64,000 bases of DNA from NCBI RefSeq assembly GCF_006438925.1, contig NZ_RCZA01000008.1:310279-374278 (forward strand). The letters are read 5' to 3'. Within the stretch, counting starts at the first letter, position 1. Every line of letters begins with the position of its first letter. Positions 52,021-61,165 of this stretch are shown here, piece by piece. Source of the DNA: Pseudomonas mandelii. GTDB taxonomy: Bacteria; Pseudomonadota; Gammaproteobacteria; Pseudomonadales; Pseudomonadaceae. Both the position numbers and the translations under genes were made by a program. The notes below the pieces were generated by a model, which saw only the letters and a program-made list of their open reading frames with translations, was not told where the DNA came from and made no database searches.

Positions 52021-52095
52021 AAAAGATCGCAGCCTTCGGCAGCTCCTACAGAGAAACACGATCCCCTGTAGGAGCTGCCGAAGGCTGCGATCTTT
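52021..52095. repeat. Palindromic repeat (GATCGCAGCC family), copy 4
   Basis: AAAAGATCGCAGCCTTCGGC and AGCTCCTACAG pair with CTGTAGGAGCT and GCCGAAGGCTGCGATCTTTT. It lies 3' of putA (minus strand), before the acyl-CoA dehydrogenase start, and reads as a putA transcript end. Confidence 0.82.
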
Positions 52096-52150
52096 TGATC
52101 TTGCTTTTAAAGCCCGGGCATCCATTGCGGATGCCCGGTCCTATTTCTGT

Positions 52151-55100
52151 TTAACCAATGGTCATCAAGCTCGCATTACCACCCGCCGCAGCAGTGTTAA
52201 CACTCAACGCCCGCTCAATCACCAGGCGCTCCAACGCAATGTTGGTCTCGCCTTGCGACAAGCCATGAACCCCAACAATCGCCCCGGCACGCTTGGCCAC
52301 TTGCTGGCAGACCGCACGCAGCTGATCGGAATGGCCGTGATGCAGAACCGCATCAAACAGCACTTCGTCCTTGCTCCAGTCGGAGACCAGTTTGATCTTC
52401 GCCTGAACTTCCTTCGGCAGACGTGCGAACACGGCCTTGGTCAATTCAGCTTCCGGCCATACCGCCGAACCGCCGACGGCCAATACCGCCGCCAGTTGCG
52501 TCAGCAGATCGCCTTCAACTTCCGCCAGGCACAGCACGTGTTCGCGCGGCAGGATGGCGTAGCTGTTTCGTTCGCCGGTCGGGCCCGCCAGAACACGGGT
52601 GATCCCGCTTTGCGATTGCGCCGCGAACTGCACGCACAGGGTGCTCAAGCCGGCAAACTTGTTGCTGTCAGCCCAGGCTTGCAGGGCTTTCAGCGGTTTG
52701 CTCATGGCATCACGCAGACGAACGTCCGGTGCCGCGATGGCATCACCGCGAGCGAAGGATTGTTCGATCGCATCCGTAGGACGCGTCGACAGTAGACGGT
52801 ACAGGTACAGCGGACCCCCGGCCTTCGGACCGGTGCCCGACAAGCCTTCGCCGCCGAAAGGTTGTACACCAACCACGGCACCGACGATGTTGCGGTTCAC
52901 GTAGACGTTACCGGCGTTGACGTTGTCGATCACCTTGGCGATGGTCTCGTCGATGCGAGTGTGCACGCCCAAGGTCAGGCCGTAGCCGGAAGCGTTGATC
53001 TGACCGATCAGTTGATCGATGTCTTTGCGCTTGTAGCGAACCACGTGCAGCACCGGGCCGAAGATCTCCCGTTGCAGCTCGTCGAAGCTTTCCAGTTCGA
53101 TCAGCGTCGGCATCACGAAGGTGCCGCGTTTGACTTCTTCGGTGTTGGCAATCGCCACCTGGTACACGCTGCGACCTTTGTCACGCATGCCCTGGATGTG
53201 TTTCTCGATGCCGGCCTTGGCTTCGGCGTCGATCACCGGGCCGATGTCTACGGACAGGCGCTCCGGGTTGCCGAGACGGCATTCCGCCATGGCACCTTTG
53301 AGCATTTCGATGACACGGTCAGCGGAATCTTCCTGCAGGCACAACACGCGCAGGGCCGAGCAACGTTGACCGGCGCTGTCGAAGGCCGAGGACACCACGT
53401 CAATCACAACCTGTTCGGTCAGTGCCGAGGAGTCGACGATCATCGCGTTCTGGCCACCGGTTTCGGCGATCAGCGGAATCGGGCGACCTTGAGCATCCAG
53501 GCGCCCGGCGACGTTGCGTTGCAGCAAACGAGCGACTTCGGTGGAGCCGGTGAACATCACGCCTTTGACCCGATCGTCGCCGACCAAGCGGGCACCGACG
53601 GTTTCGCCACGGCCCGGTAGCAGTTGCAGCACGCCTTCCGGAATCCCGGCTTCGAGCAGCAAACGCACGGCTTGAGCAGCCACCAGTGGAGTTTGTTCCG
53701 CAGGTTTGGCCAGTACCGGGTTACCGGCAGCCAATGCCGCAGCGACTTGGCCGCTGAAGATTGCCAGCGGGAAGTTCCACGGGCTGATGCACACCACCGG
53801 ACCCAATGGGCGGTGGGCGTCGTTGGTGAAATCGTTGCGCGCCTGCACCGCGTAATAACGCAGGAAGTCCACGGCTTCACGCACTTCGGCGATGGCGTTG
53901 GCAAAGGTCTTGCCGGCTTCGCGAGCCAGCAGGCCCATCAGCGGCTGGATCTCGCCTTCCATCAAATCGGCGGCACGTTCCAGAATCGCGGCACGCTCGG
54001 CGGGCGGAGTGGCCTGCCAGATCGGTGCAGCGTTCAGGGCGCACTGGATCGCGTTGTCGACGTCTTCGACAGTCGCTTCCTGCACATGACCGACCACGTC
54101 ACGCAGATCCGACGGGTTCAGGACTGGCGCAGGGGTTTCGGTGCTGGAGGCGCAACCGAGCATCGGCGCGGCTTTCCAGTGGTTATGAGCGGTGGCCAGC
54201 AGGGCGCAGGACAGGGAAGCCAGACGATGTTCGTTGGCCATGTCGATGCCGCTGGAGTTGGCGCGCTCGGCACCATAAAGATCACGCGGCAGCGGGATAC
54301 GCGGGTGCGGCAGGCCGAAGCCGCCTTCCAGCGTCGCCATCTGCTCGATGCTGGCCACTGGATCGGCCACCAGCTCCTGGATCGAAATAGACTGGTCGGC
54401 GATGCGGTTGACGAACGAGGTGTTCGCACCGTTTTCCAGCAGGCGACGTACCAGGTAGGCCAGCAGTGTCTCGTGAGTCCCGACCGGAGCGTACACGCGG
54501 CACGGACGGTTCAGCTTGCCTTCGGAAACTTTACCTACAACCTGTTCGTACAACGGTTCGCCCATGCCGTGCAGGCACTGGAACTCGTACTGGCCGGGGT
54601 AATAGTTCTGACCGGCAATGTGGTAAATGGCCGACAGGGTGTGGGCGTTGTGCGTGGCGAACTGCGGGTAGATGACTTCCGGCACCGACAGCAGTTTGCG
54701 GGCGCAGGCGATGTAGGAAACGTCGGTGTACACCTTGCGGGTATAGACCGGGTAGCCTTCCAGGCCTTCGACCTGGGCGCGCTTGATTTCGCTGTCCCAG
54801 TACGCGCCTTTTACCAGGCGGATCATCAGGCGGTGACGGCTGCGGCGAGCCAGGTCAATCACGTAGTCGATCACGTACGGGCAACGCTTTTGGTACGCCT
54901 GGATCACGAAACCGATGCCGTTCCAGCCGGTCAGTTGCGGCTCGAAGCACAGGCGCTCGAGCAGATCCAGCGACAGCTCGAGACGGTCAGCTTCTTCGGC
55001 GTCGATATTCAGGCCGATGTCGTATTGCTTGGCCAGCAAGGTCAGCGACAGCAGACGCGGGTACAGCTCGTCCATCACGCGCTCGTACTGGGCACGGCTG

Positions 55101-56104
55101 TAACGCGGGTGCAGGGCCGACAGCTTGATCGAAATGCCAGGACCTTCATAAATCCCACGACCATGGGACGCTTTGCCGATCGAGTGAATGGCTTGTTCGT
55201 ACGAGGCCAGGTATTTCTGGGCGTCGTGCTCGGTGAGTGCGGCTTCACCCAGCATGTCGTAGGAATAGCGGAAGCCCTTGGCTTCGAACTTGCTGGCGTT
55301 GGCCAGGGCTTCGGCGATGGTTTCGCCGGTCACGAACTGCTCGCCCATCAGGCGCATGGCCATGTCGACGCCTTTGCGGATCATCGGCTCGCCGCTCTTG
55401 CCGATGATGCGGCTCAAGGACGAAGTCAGGCCGGCTTCGTTGTGGGTGGCGACCAGTTTGCCGGTCAGCAGCAAGCCCCACGTGGCGGCGTTGACGAACA
55501 ACGACGGGCTGTTGCCCAAGTGCGGGTGCCAGTTGCCGGTGCTGATCTTGTCGCGGATCAGTGCGTCACGCGTGCCTTTGTCCGGGATGCGCAGCAGCGC
55601 TTCGGCCAGGCACATCAGCGCCACGCCTTCCTGGGACGACAGGGAAAACTCCTGCAATAGGCCCTGAACAATTCCGGCACGGCCGCCGGCGCTCTTCTGA
55701 TTGCGCAGTTTTTCGGCAATCGAGGCGGCCAGCTTGTTGGTGGCTTCGGCCATGGCGATCGGCAGGCGAGCCTGCTCGATCAGCATCGGCACCACTTCCG
55801 GCTCAGGGCGACGGTAAGCGGCGGTGATCGAAGCGCGCAGCACCGATTGCGGCAGGATGCTTTCGGCGAATTCGAGGAAGCACTGGTGCGCGTGGTCGGC
55901 ATGGACTTCGCCAGCGTCGTCAGCATCTTTGCTGATCAAACCGCTCAGCTCGGTCAGGGTTGCACCACCCTCGAGTTTTTCCAGGTAATTGAAAATTGCC
56001 TGCTTGATCAGCCAGTGCGGCGTGCGATCAATCGAGGTCGCGGCAGCCTTGAGGCGCTCGCGGGTCGGGTCGTCAAGTTTGACCCCAAGGGTGGTGGTAG
56101 CCAT
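52151..56104 (-). CDS. putA: Trifunctional PutA: proline dehydrogenase, P5C dehydrogenase and repressor
   Basis: A 1317-residue peripheral membrane enzyme that oxidises proline to glutamate in two coupled steps and represses the put genes. The order is: N-terminal ribbon-helix-helix (TTTLGVKLDDPTRERLKAAA), FAD-dependent proline dehydrogenase (about 190-560; RLVKGAYWDSEIKRAQVEG, RIDQS-like contacts), and aldehyde dehydrogenase (about 640-1110; SPWNFPLAIFSGQVAAAL, ETGGQNAMIVDSSA and catalytic Cys in GQRCSALRV). A C-terminal domain that closes the substrate tunnel follows. ATG 56104 gives the correct RHH start; upstream in-frame codons are rejected. putP is divergent, and the gap carries five operator-like boxes. 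Confidence 0.97.
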   Translation of the reverse strand: MATTTLGVKLDDPTRERLKAAATSIDRTPHWLIKQAIFNYLEKLEGGATLTELSGLISKDADDAGEVHADHAHQCFLEFAESILPQSVLRASITAAYRRPEPEVVPMLIEQARLPIAMAEATNKLAASIAEKLRNQKSAGGRAGIVQGLLQEFSLSSQEGVALMCLAEALLRIPDKGTRDALIRDKISTGNWHPHLGNSPSLFVNAATWGLLLTGKLVATHNEAGLTSSLSRIIGKSGEPMIRKGVDMAMRLMGEQFVTGETIAEALANASKFEAKGFRYSYDMLGEAALTEHDAQKYLASYEQAIHSIGKASHGRGIYEGPGISIKLSALHPRYSRAQYERVMDELYPRLLSLTLLAKQYDIGLNIDAEEADRLELSLDLLERLCFEPQLTGWNGIGFVIQAYQKRCPYVIDYVIDLARRSRHRLMIRLVKGAYWDSEIKRAQVEGLEGYPVYTRKVYTDVSYIACARKLLSVPEVIYPQFATHNAHTLSAIYHIAGQNYYPGQYEFQCLHGMGEPLYEQVVGKVSEGKLNRPCRVYAPVGTHETLLAYLVRRLLENGANTSFVNRIADQSISIQELVADPVASIEQMATLEGGFGLPHPRIPLPRDLYGAERANSSGIDMANEHRLASLSCALLATAHNHWKAAPMLGCASSTETPAPVLNPSDLRDVVGHVQEATVEDVDNAIQCALNAAPIWQATPPAERAAILERAADLMEGEIQPLMGLLAREAGKTFANAIAEVREAVDFLRYYAVQARNDFTNDAHRPLGPVVCISPWNFPLAIFSGQVAAALAAGNPVLAKPAEQTPLVAAQAVRLLLEAGIPEGVLQLLPGRGETVGARLVGDDRVKGVMFTGSTEVARLLQRNVAGRLDAQGRPIPLIAETGGQNAMIVDSSALTEQVVIDVVSSAFDSAGQRCSALRVLCLQEDSADRVIEMLKGAMAECRLGNPERLSVDIGPVIDAEAKAGIEKHIQGMRDKGRSVYQVAIANTEEVKRGTFVMPTLIELESFDELQREIFGPVLHVVRYKRKDIDQLIGQINASGYGLTLGVHTRIDETIAKVIDNVNAGNVYVNRNIVGAVVGVQPFGGEGLSGTGPKAGGPLYLYRLLSTRPTDAIEQSFARGDAIAAPDVRLRDAMSKPLKALQAWADSNKFAGLSTLCVQFAAQSQSGITRVLAGPTGERNSYAILPREHVLCLAEVEGDLLTQLAAVLAVGGSAVWPEAELTKAVFARLPKEVQAKIKLVSDWSKDEVLFDAVLHHGHSDQLRAVCQQVAKRAGAIVGVHGLSQGETNIALERLVIERALSVNTAAAGGNASLMTIG

Positions 56105-56566
56105 ATTTTTATCCTCATGTTTGCCACGACCGCGTGGCATCAGCTGGCGGCAAGATTAGCCGTGCAATCGTCGAGGTGCAACCGGGTGCAACCCTTTTTT
56201 TGTCGGAATAATACGCAGCTCGTCAGGAAATAAATTCCGGTACAAACGTACCGCTCCTGCTTGGTGCTTTTGCTTCTAGTAAACCCCCAGGACTGCGCTA
56301 AAAGGGAGCAAAAACAGGGCTTTTTCAGGTAAATCCGACTAGGTGCAACTTATTCTCAAAAAATGGGTTGCACCTTATTTGCTTTGTTGAATAGCATTCG
56401 CGCCCAAGGTGCAACCGGTCATAAAAGACCGGTGCACCGGCTGATGGCTTTCCTGGGGAAACATCAGTCATAAATGCGCGGGATCCCGAATCGTCTGTCA
56501 AACGTCATCGTTTGTGCGCGGTTCACCAGCCGCCGCTACATAAAAACAAAGCCAGGGCGACACTTA
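56105..56566. promoter_or_regulatory. putA-putP control region with five PutA-operator-like boxes
   Basis: The 462-bp divergent region carries GGTGCAAC five times: cores TGCAAC/GTTGCA at 56177-56182, 56187-56192, 56344-56349, 56367-56372 (opposite strand) and 56410-56415. GTTGCA is the known core recognised by the PutA ribbon-helix-helix domain in E. coli, whose put region also has five sites. Two boxes lie near putA and three nearer putP. A hairpin, ACCGGTC/GACCGGT (56414-56433), follows the last box. No gene was seen. Repression when proline is absent is the inferred role. Confidence 0.75.
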
Positions 56567-58051
56567 ATGAGCGTAAGCAATCCAACCTTGATCACGTTCG
56601 TGATCTACATCGCAGCAATGGTGCTGATCGGCTTCATGGCCTATCGCTCCACCAACAACCTTTCTGACTACATTCTGGGCGGTCGCAGCCTGGGCAGCGT
56701 CGTGACTGCATTGTCCGCCGGCGCCTCCGACATGAGCGGCTGGTTGTTGATGGGCCTGCCGGGCGCTATCTACATGTCCGGTCTCTCCGAAAGCTGGATC
56801 GCCATCGGTTTGATCATCGGTGCTTACCTGAACTGGCTGTTCGTTGCTGGCCGTCTGCGCGTGCAGACCGAGCACAACGGTGATGCGCTGACCCTGCCGG
56901 ATTACTTCTCCAGCCGTTTCGAAGACAAAAGCGGCCTGCTGCGGATCATCTCCGCCGTCGTGATCCTGGTGTTCTTCACCATTTACTGCGCTTCCGGCAT
57001 CGTGGCTGGCGCCCGTCTGTTTGAAAGCACCTTCGGCATGTCCTACGAGACGGCGCTGTGGGCCGGTGCTGCGGCGACGATTGCCTACACCTTCGTTGGC
57101 GGTTTCCTGGCAGTGAGTTGGACTGACACCGTACAAGCCACGCTGATGATCTTCGCCCTGTTGCTGACGCCGATCATTGTGCTGCTGGCCACTGGCGGCA
57201 TCGACACCACGTTCCTGGCGATCGAAGCGCAAGACCCAAGCAACTTCGACATGCTGAAAAACACCACCTTCATCGGCGTGATTTCGCTGATGGGCTGGGG
57301 CCTGGGCTACTTCGGCCAGCCGCACATCCTGGCGCGTTTCATGGCCGCGGATTCGGTCAAGTCGATTGCCAAAGCACGTCGCATCTCCATGACCTGGATG
57401 ATCCTGTGCCTGGGCGGCACCGTGGCTGTCGGCTTCTTCGGTATTGCCTACTTCTCGGCAAACCCTGCCGTGGCCATGCCAGTGAGCGAAAACCACGAAC
57501 GTGTGTTCATCGAACTGGCCAAGATCCTGTTCAACCCATGGGTCGCTGGTGTGCTGCTGTCGGCCATTCTGGCTGCGGTGATGAGCACTCTGAGCTGCCA
57601 ATTGCTGGTGTGCTCGAGCGCCCTGACCGAAGACTTCTACAAAACCTTCCTGCGTAAAACCGCTTCCCAGGTCGAGTTGGTCTGGGTCGGTCGTGCCATG
57701 GTGCTGCTGGTTGCCTTGATCGCTATCGCTCTGGCTGCTAACCCGGAAAACCGTGTACTGGGTCTGGTCAGCTACGCATGGGCCGGTTTCGGTGCTGCGT
57801 TCGGTCCGGTTGTCCTGATCTCCGTGATCTGGAAAGACATGACCCGCAACGGCGCACTGGCCGGCATCCTGGTCGGCGCGATCACCGTGATCGTGTGGAA
57901 ACACTTCGAACTGCTGGGCCTGTACGAAATCATCCCGGGCTTCATCTTCGCCAGCCTGGCGATCTACATCGTCAGCAAACTGGGCGAGCCGACTCACGGC
58001 ATGCTCCAGCGCTTTGCGGCTGCCGAGGCAGATTTCCGCCTGAACAAGTGA
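56567..58051 (+). CDS. putP: Sodium/proline symporter
   Basis: A 494-residue sodium:solute symporter (SSS family, LeuT fold) that imports proline with Na+. It begins PTLITFVIYIAAMVLIGFMA and has the conserved GGRSLGSVVTALSAGASDMS segment (TM2, Na+ site), WLFVAGRLRVQTEHNGDALT, and about 13 spans. ATG 56567 gives the family N terminus; upstream frames cross the operator region. It is divergent from putA and shares its control region. An intrinsic terminator follows. Confidence 0.96.
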   Translation: MSVSNPTLITFVIYIAAMVLIGFMAYRSTNNLSDYILGGRSLGSVVTALSAGASDMSGWLLMGLPGAIYMSGLSESWIAIGLIIGAYLNWLFVAGRLRVQTEHNGDALTLPDYFSSRFEDKSGLLRIISAVVILVFFTIYCASGIVAGARLFESTFGMSYETALWAGAAATIAYTFVGGFLAVSWTDTVQATLMIFALLLTPIIVLLATGGIDTTFLAIEAQDPSNFDMLKNTTFIGVISLMGWGLGYFGQPHILARFMAADSVKSIAKARRISMTWMILCLGGTVAVGFFGIAYFSANPAVAMPVSENHERVFIELAKILFNPWVAGVLLSAILAAVMSTLSCQLLVCSSALTEDFYKTFLRKTASQVELVWVGRAMVLLVALIAIALAANPENRVLGLVSYAWAGFGAAFGPVVLISVIWKDMTRNGALAGILVGAITVIVWKHFELLGLYEIIPGFIFASLAIYIVSKLGEPTHGMLQRFAAAEADFRLNK

Positions 58052-58090
58052 TCGGGATGAGCTAAGGCTCTGATCTTTCGTCGAACATGA

Positions 58091-58130
58091 AAACGGCCCG
58101 CTTCCTTATGGAGGCGGGCCGTTTTTTTTT
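58091..58130 (+). terminator. Rho-independent terminator of putP
   Basis: AAACGGCCCGC (58091-58101) pairs with GCGGGCCGTTT (58114-58124), with an inner TCC/GGA, and is followed by a run of nine T. It lies 40 bp after the putP stop. Confidence 0.93.
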
Positions 58131-58161
58131 GGTTTGGCGCCAGACCTGAGATGTTGAAGGT

Positions 58162-58259
58162 CCCCTGTGGGAGCGAGCCTGCTCGCGATGGCGTCGAGTC
58201 AGTCGACATCAATGTTGAATGAACAACCGCATTCGCGAGCAGGCTCGCTCCCACAGGGG
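58162..58259. repeat. REP-like inverted pair between putP and vgrG
   Basis: CCCCTGTGGGAGCGAGCCTG (from 58162) and its reverse complement (ending 58259) flank a short spacer after the putP terminator. The 58052-58419 gap contains this pair and the terminator. The remaining 160 bp before vgrG show no clear promoter or gene. Confidence 0.87.
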
Positions 58260-58419
58260 TTGGTGGTGGTTTTGAGGGAAATGTCTGTAGCCATATACGC
58301 CGATTGGTGAAGGAGAAATCTCTAAAAAAGCAGGACAAATCTGATTTCCCTGTCCCTCCATCAATGCCCCTTGTCGCTCATGCAGAATCGCCCGCCTTCA
58401 TTCTGCAGAGACACATCGG

Positions 58420-60438
58420 ATGTTCGCTCCTGCCAATCAACCGCGTTTCACGTTGACGATCGACGGCGTCCAGAATGAGCTCAAGGTACTTGAGTTCACG
58501 GGCACGGAAGCCATCAGCCAGCCCTACCGTTTTGACCTGGAACTGGTCAGCGAACGGCCCGACATCGAGCTTGAAAGCCTGCTGCATCGTCAGGCATTTC
58601 TGAGTTTTGATGCGCAGGGTTCCGGCATTCATGGTCAGATTTTTCGCGTTGGCCAAAGCGATTCCGGCCAACGCCTGACGGGCTACCAAATCAGTCTCGT
58701 ACCGCGACTGGCCTACCTTGGTCAGCGCATCAATCAGCGGATCTTCCAGCACAAAAGCGTGCCGGCGATCATCACGCAGGTCCTCAAGGACCACGGCATC
58801 CAGCGCGATGCCTTCGAGTTCCGGCTCGGCAGCGATTACTCCCCGCGTGAGTACTGCGTGCAATACGCCGAAAGCGATCTGGCGTTCATCCAGCGGCTGA
58901 GTGCCGAGATCGGCATTCACTACCACTTTCAGCACAGCCTCGACGGGCATCTGTTGGTGTTTGGTGATGACCAGACGGTTTTTCCTCGTCTGCCCGAGCC
59001 GACGCTATACCTGCCGGGCAGCGGAATGGCGGCGGATGCGCCGGCCATCAAACGTTTCAACGTGCGACTGGAAACCCGGACGACAGCGGTAACCCGTCGC
59101 GACTACGACTTCAAAAAACCTCGCCTGCAACTTGAAAGCCGCCTCGACAGCGAGCTGCGACCGGTACTCGAGGATTACCACTTCCCGGGCCAATTCACCG
59201 ACCGCGAACACGGCAAGCATCTGGCCCAACGAGCACTCGAACGCCACAACGCCGACTTCCGTCAGGCCGAAGGTCGTGGCGACGAATCGGCATTGGTCAG
59301 CGGGCATTTCCTACACCTGGCCGAGCATCCGCGTCTGGCATGGAATGACCTGTGGTTGATCACCGAAATCGAACACCGTGGCCGCCAGCCGCAAGTGCTG
59401 GAAGAGTCGGTTACCAGCGACAGTCCGGATGATTTCCAGGGCTATCGCAATACCTTTCTGGCAACACCGTGGGACGTTTCGTTTCGCCCTCCACTCGGGC
59501 CGGAAAAACCACGCATGCTCGGCTATCAACCTGCCGTGGTCACCGGCCCGACCGACAGTGAAATCCATTGCGACGAGTTCGGTCGAGTCAAGGTTCAGCT
59601 CGCCTGGGACCGTGACGGTCAGCTCGATGAACACTCCAGTTGCTGGCTGCGCGTCGCCACCGGCTGGGCGCACGACCGTTATGGCAGCGTGATGATCCCG
59701 CGAGTCGGCATGGAAGTGCTGGTGGGATTCGTCGACGCCGATGCCGACAAACCGCTGGTGATGGGTTGCCTGCCTAACGCCGCAACCCCAGTGCCGCTCG
59801 ATCTTCCCGCTGACAAAACCCGTAGCATTTTCCGCAGCCAGAGCAGTCCCGGTGGTGGCGGTTACAACGAATTGCGCATCGAAGATCGCAAAGGCGCCGA
59901 GGAAATCTACCTGCGCGCCCAGCGAAATTGGACCCAACACGTACTGAATGATCAACAAGTGCAGGTTGATAACGCCCGCAGCATCGTCGTCACCGGCACC
60001 GCTCGCCATGAGCTGAAGGCCGACGAGCAGCGCATCACCCATGGCCAGCGCCAGACCGAAGTGAAACTGGATGATCACCTGGTGGTGGTCGGTGACCGAC
60101 ACATTCGGGTGACCAGCCAGGCGCTGAATGCCAGTCAACAATTCCATGTCCGCGCCGGTCAGCAAGTGGTGATCGACGGAGGGTCCAGTGCGACGATTCA
60201 GGCGGGCGGGCAGTGGATCAACATTGGGCCGGGAGGGATCTTCAGCAGCGTACCGATTCAGGTCGGCGGCGCGTTGATGCCGGCCATGGCAGCCGCACCG
60301 TCCTTGCCGGATACGCCGTTGAAACTCGCCGCCGTCCCGGCGGCACTGCTAAGTGCCGCACAGATTCTGAGCCTGAAAAGCGACGCGCCGTTCTGTGAGG
60401 AATGTGAGCGCTGCAAGGAGGGTGTCTGTGCAGCCTGA
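58420..60438 (+). CDS. vgrG: Type VI secretion tip protein VgrG
   Basis: A 672-residue T6SS spike. The gp27-like part (about 1-370) opens with PRFTLTIDGVQNELKVLEFT. The gp5/OB-fold segment DEFGRVKVQLAWDRDGQLDE and WLRVATGWAHDRYGSVMIPR leads into the beta-helix needle (about 450-600; repeats such as VTGTARHELKADEQRITHGQ). After an Ala/Pro linker the chain ends in a Cys-rich tail (Cys659, 662, 665, 670: CEECERCKEGVC). It would carry the Rhs effector encoded two genes on. No other T6SS structural genes are near, so this is an orphan effector module. Confidence 0.94.
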   Translation: MFAPANQPRFTLTIDGVQNELKVLEFTGTEAISQPYRFDLELVSERPDIELESLLHRQAFLSFDAQGSGIHGQIFRVGQSDSGQRLTGYQISLVPRLAYLGQRINQRIFQHKSVPAIITQVLKDHGIQRDAFEFRLGSDYSPREYCVQYAESDLAFIQRLSAEIGIHYHFQHSLDGHLLVFGDDQTVFPRLPEPTLYLPGSGMAADAPAIKRFNVRLETRTTAVTRRDYDFKKPRLQLESRLDSELRPVLEDYHFPGQFTDREHGKHLAQRALERHNADFRQAEGRGDESALVSGHFLHLAEHPRLAWNDLWLITEIEHRGRQPQVLEESVTSDSPDDFQGYRNTFLATPWDVSFRPPLGPEKPRMLGYQPAVVTGPTDSEIHCDEFGRVKVQLAWDRDGQLDEHSSCWLRVATGWAHDRYGSVMIPRVGMEVLVGFVDADADKPLVMGCLPNAATPVPLDLPADKTRSIFRSQSSPGGGGYNELRIEDRKGAEEIYLRAQRNWTQHVLNDQQVQVDNARSIVVTGTARHELKADEQRITHGQRQTEVKLDDHLVVVGDRHIRVTSQALNASQQFHVRAGQQVVIDGGSSATIQAGGQWINIGPGGIFSSVPIQVGGALMPAMAAAPSLPDTPLKLAAVPAALLSAAQILSLKSDAPFCEECERCKEGVCAA

Positions 60439-61165
60439 TGCCTTGTCACCCCACGCCTGGTTGGATCGCCAACCGCTCAAACCTTCCGAGCAGTTGTTCG
60501 CGGTTTTCAGCAACGCGAGCGGCGCTGAACCGTTCAAAGCCTGGCAGCGTTCGATTGCCGCTCAAGCGCCCAGTCCGATCTGGGCTGACACCGCTTACGC
60601 CGAGTGGGAACCGGTAATGCCCTATGTCGGAATCGTCGCTGCTGGCAGTGAGTTTCTGCAGTGGGTTGCCAACACCGAGTTTCGCGACTGGGGTTGGCTG
60701 GCGATTTCTTCTGCCCCTCAGGAGGTGTTGATCGAGCATCTTCGCTCCCTCACTCATGTCCTTTTGCCAAACGGTAATGCGGTGTTTTTCCGCTTCTGGG
60801 ACGGGCGTTATTTGCTGCCGATTCTTCGGTCGGCCGAGGTCAACGCTATGCAGCTGATGCCGGTGATCGGGCGCTGTTTGATCAATGGCCAGTCGGTCGA
60901 AATCGGCGGTAATGCGCTGAAAACTTCTCGTGTTTTTCCATGGTGGGAAGTTTCCGAATCGCTGCTCAAACACCTCGCCGAAGAGTCCGCAACAACCCGC
61001 ATCAACAACTTGGTGAAGTGGCTTAGCGAGGAGCGCCCTGATCTTTTTGAGGCGTTTTCCGAAAGCGTCTTGCGCCACAAGGTTGCGATCTTTCTTGAAA
61101 CACCGGACCTGCCTCAAGCACCCAAAACAGCCTTGGTGGACTACCTGATGGCGGAGCTGAACTGA
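60428..61165 (+). CDS. DUF4123-domain T6SS effector chaperone (Tap/TEC-like)
   Basis: A 245-residue protein with a DUF4123 domain in the first 130 residues (LFAVFSNASGAEPFKAW, then WADTAYAEWEPVMPYVGIVA and AVFFRFWDGRYLLPILRS). DUF4123 proteins load a specific effector onto the cognate VgrG and are not secreted. GTG 60428 is chosen: AAGGAGG ends seven bases before it; the start lies 11 bases inside vgrG. The stop and the Rhs start share a base (TGATG). Its position between vgrG and rhs shows its likely client. Confidence 0.87.
   Translation: MQPDALSPHAWLDRQPLKPSEQLFAVFSNASGAEPFKAWQRSIAAQAPSPIWADTAYAEWEPVMPYVGIVAAGSEFLQWVANTEFRDWGWLAISSAPQEVLIEHLRSLTHVLLPNGNAVFFRFWDGRYLLPILRSAEVNAMQLMPVIGRCLINGQSVEIGGNALKTSRVFPWWEVSESLLKHLAEESATTRINNLVKWLSEERPDLFEAFSESVLRHKVAIFLETPDLPQAPKTALVDYLMAELN

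Noticed and set aside
50495..55660. Long plus-strand frames opposite the acyl-CoA dehydrogenase and putA (50495-52795 and 53624-55660)
   Set aside because: Shadows of strongly supported genes; the first even spans the intergenic palindrome at 52021.
14524..58259. CRISPR-like reading of the recurrent 20-24-bp units
   Set aside because: Units are scattered as inverted pairs kilobases apart, not direct repeats with regular spacers. They are REP-type palindromes.
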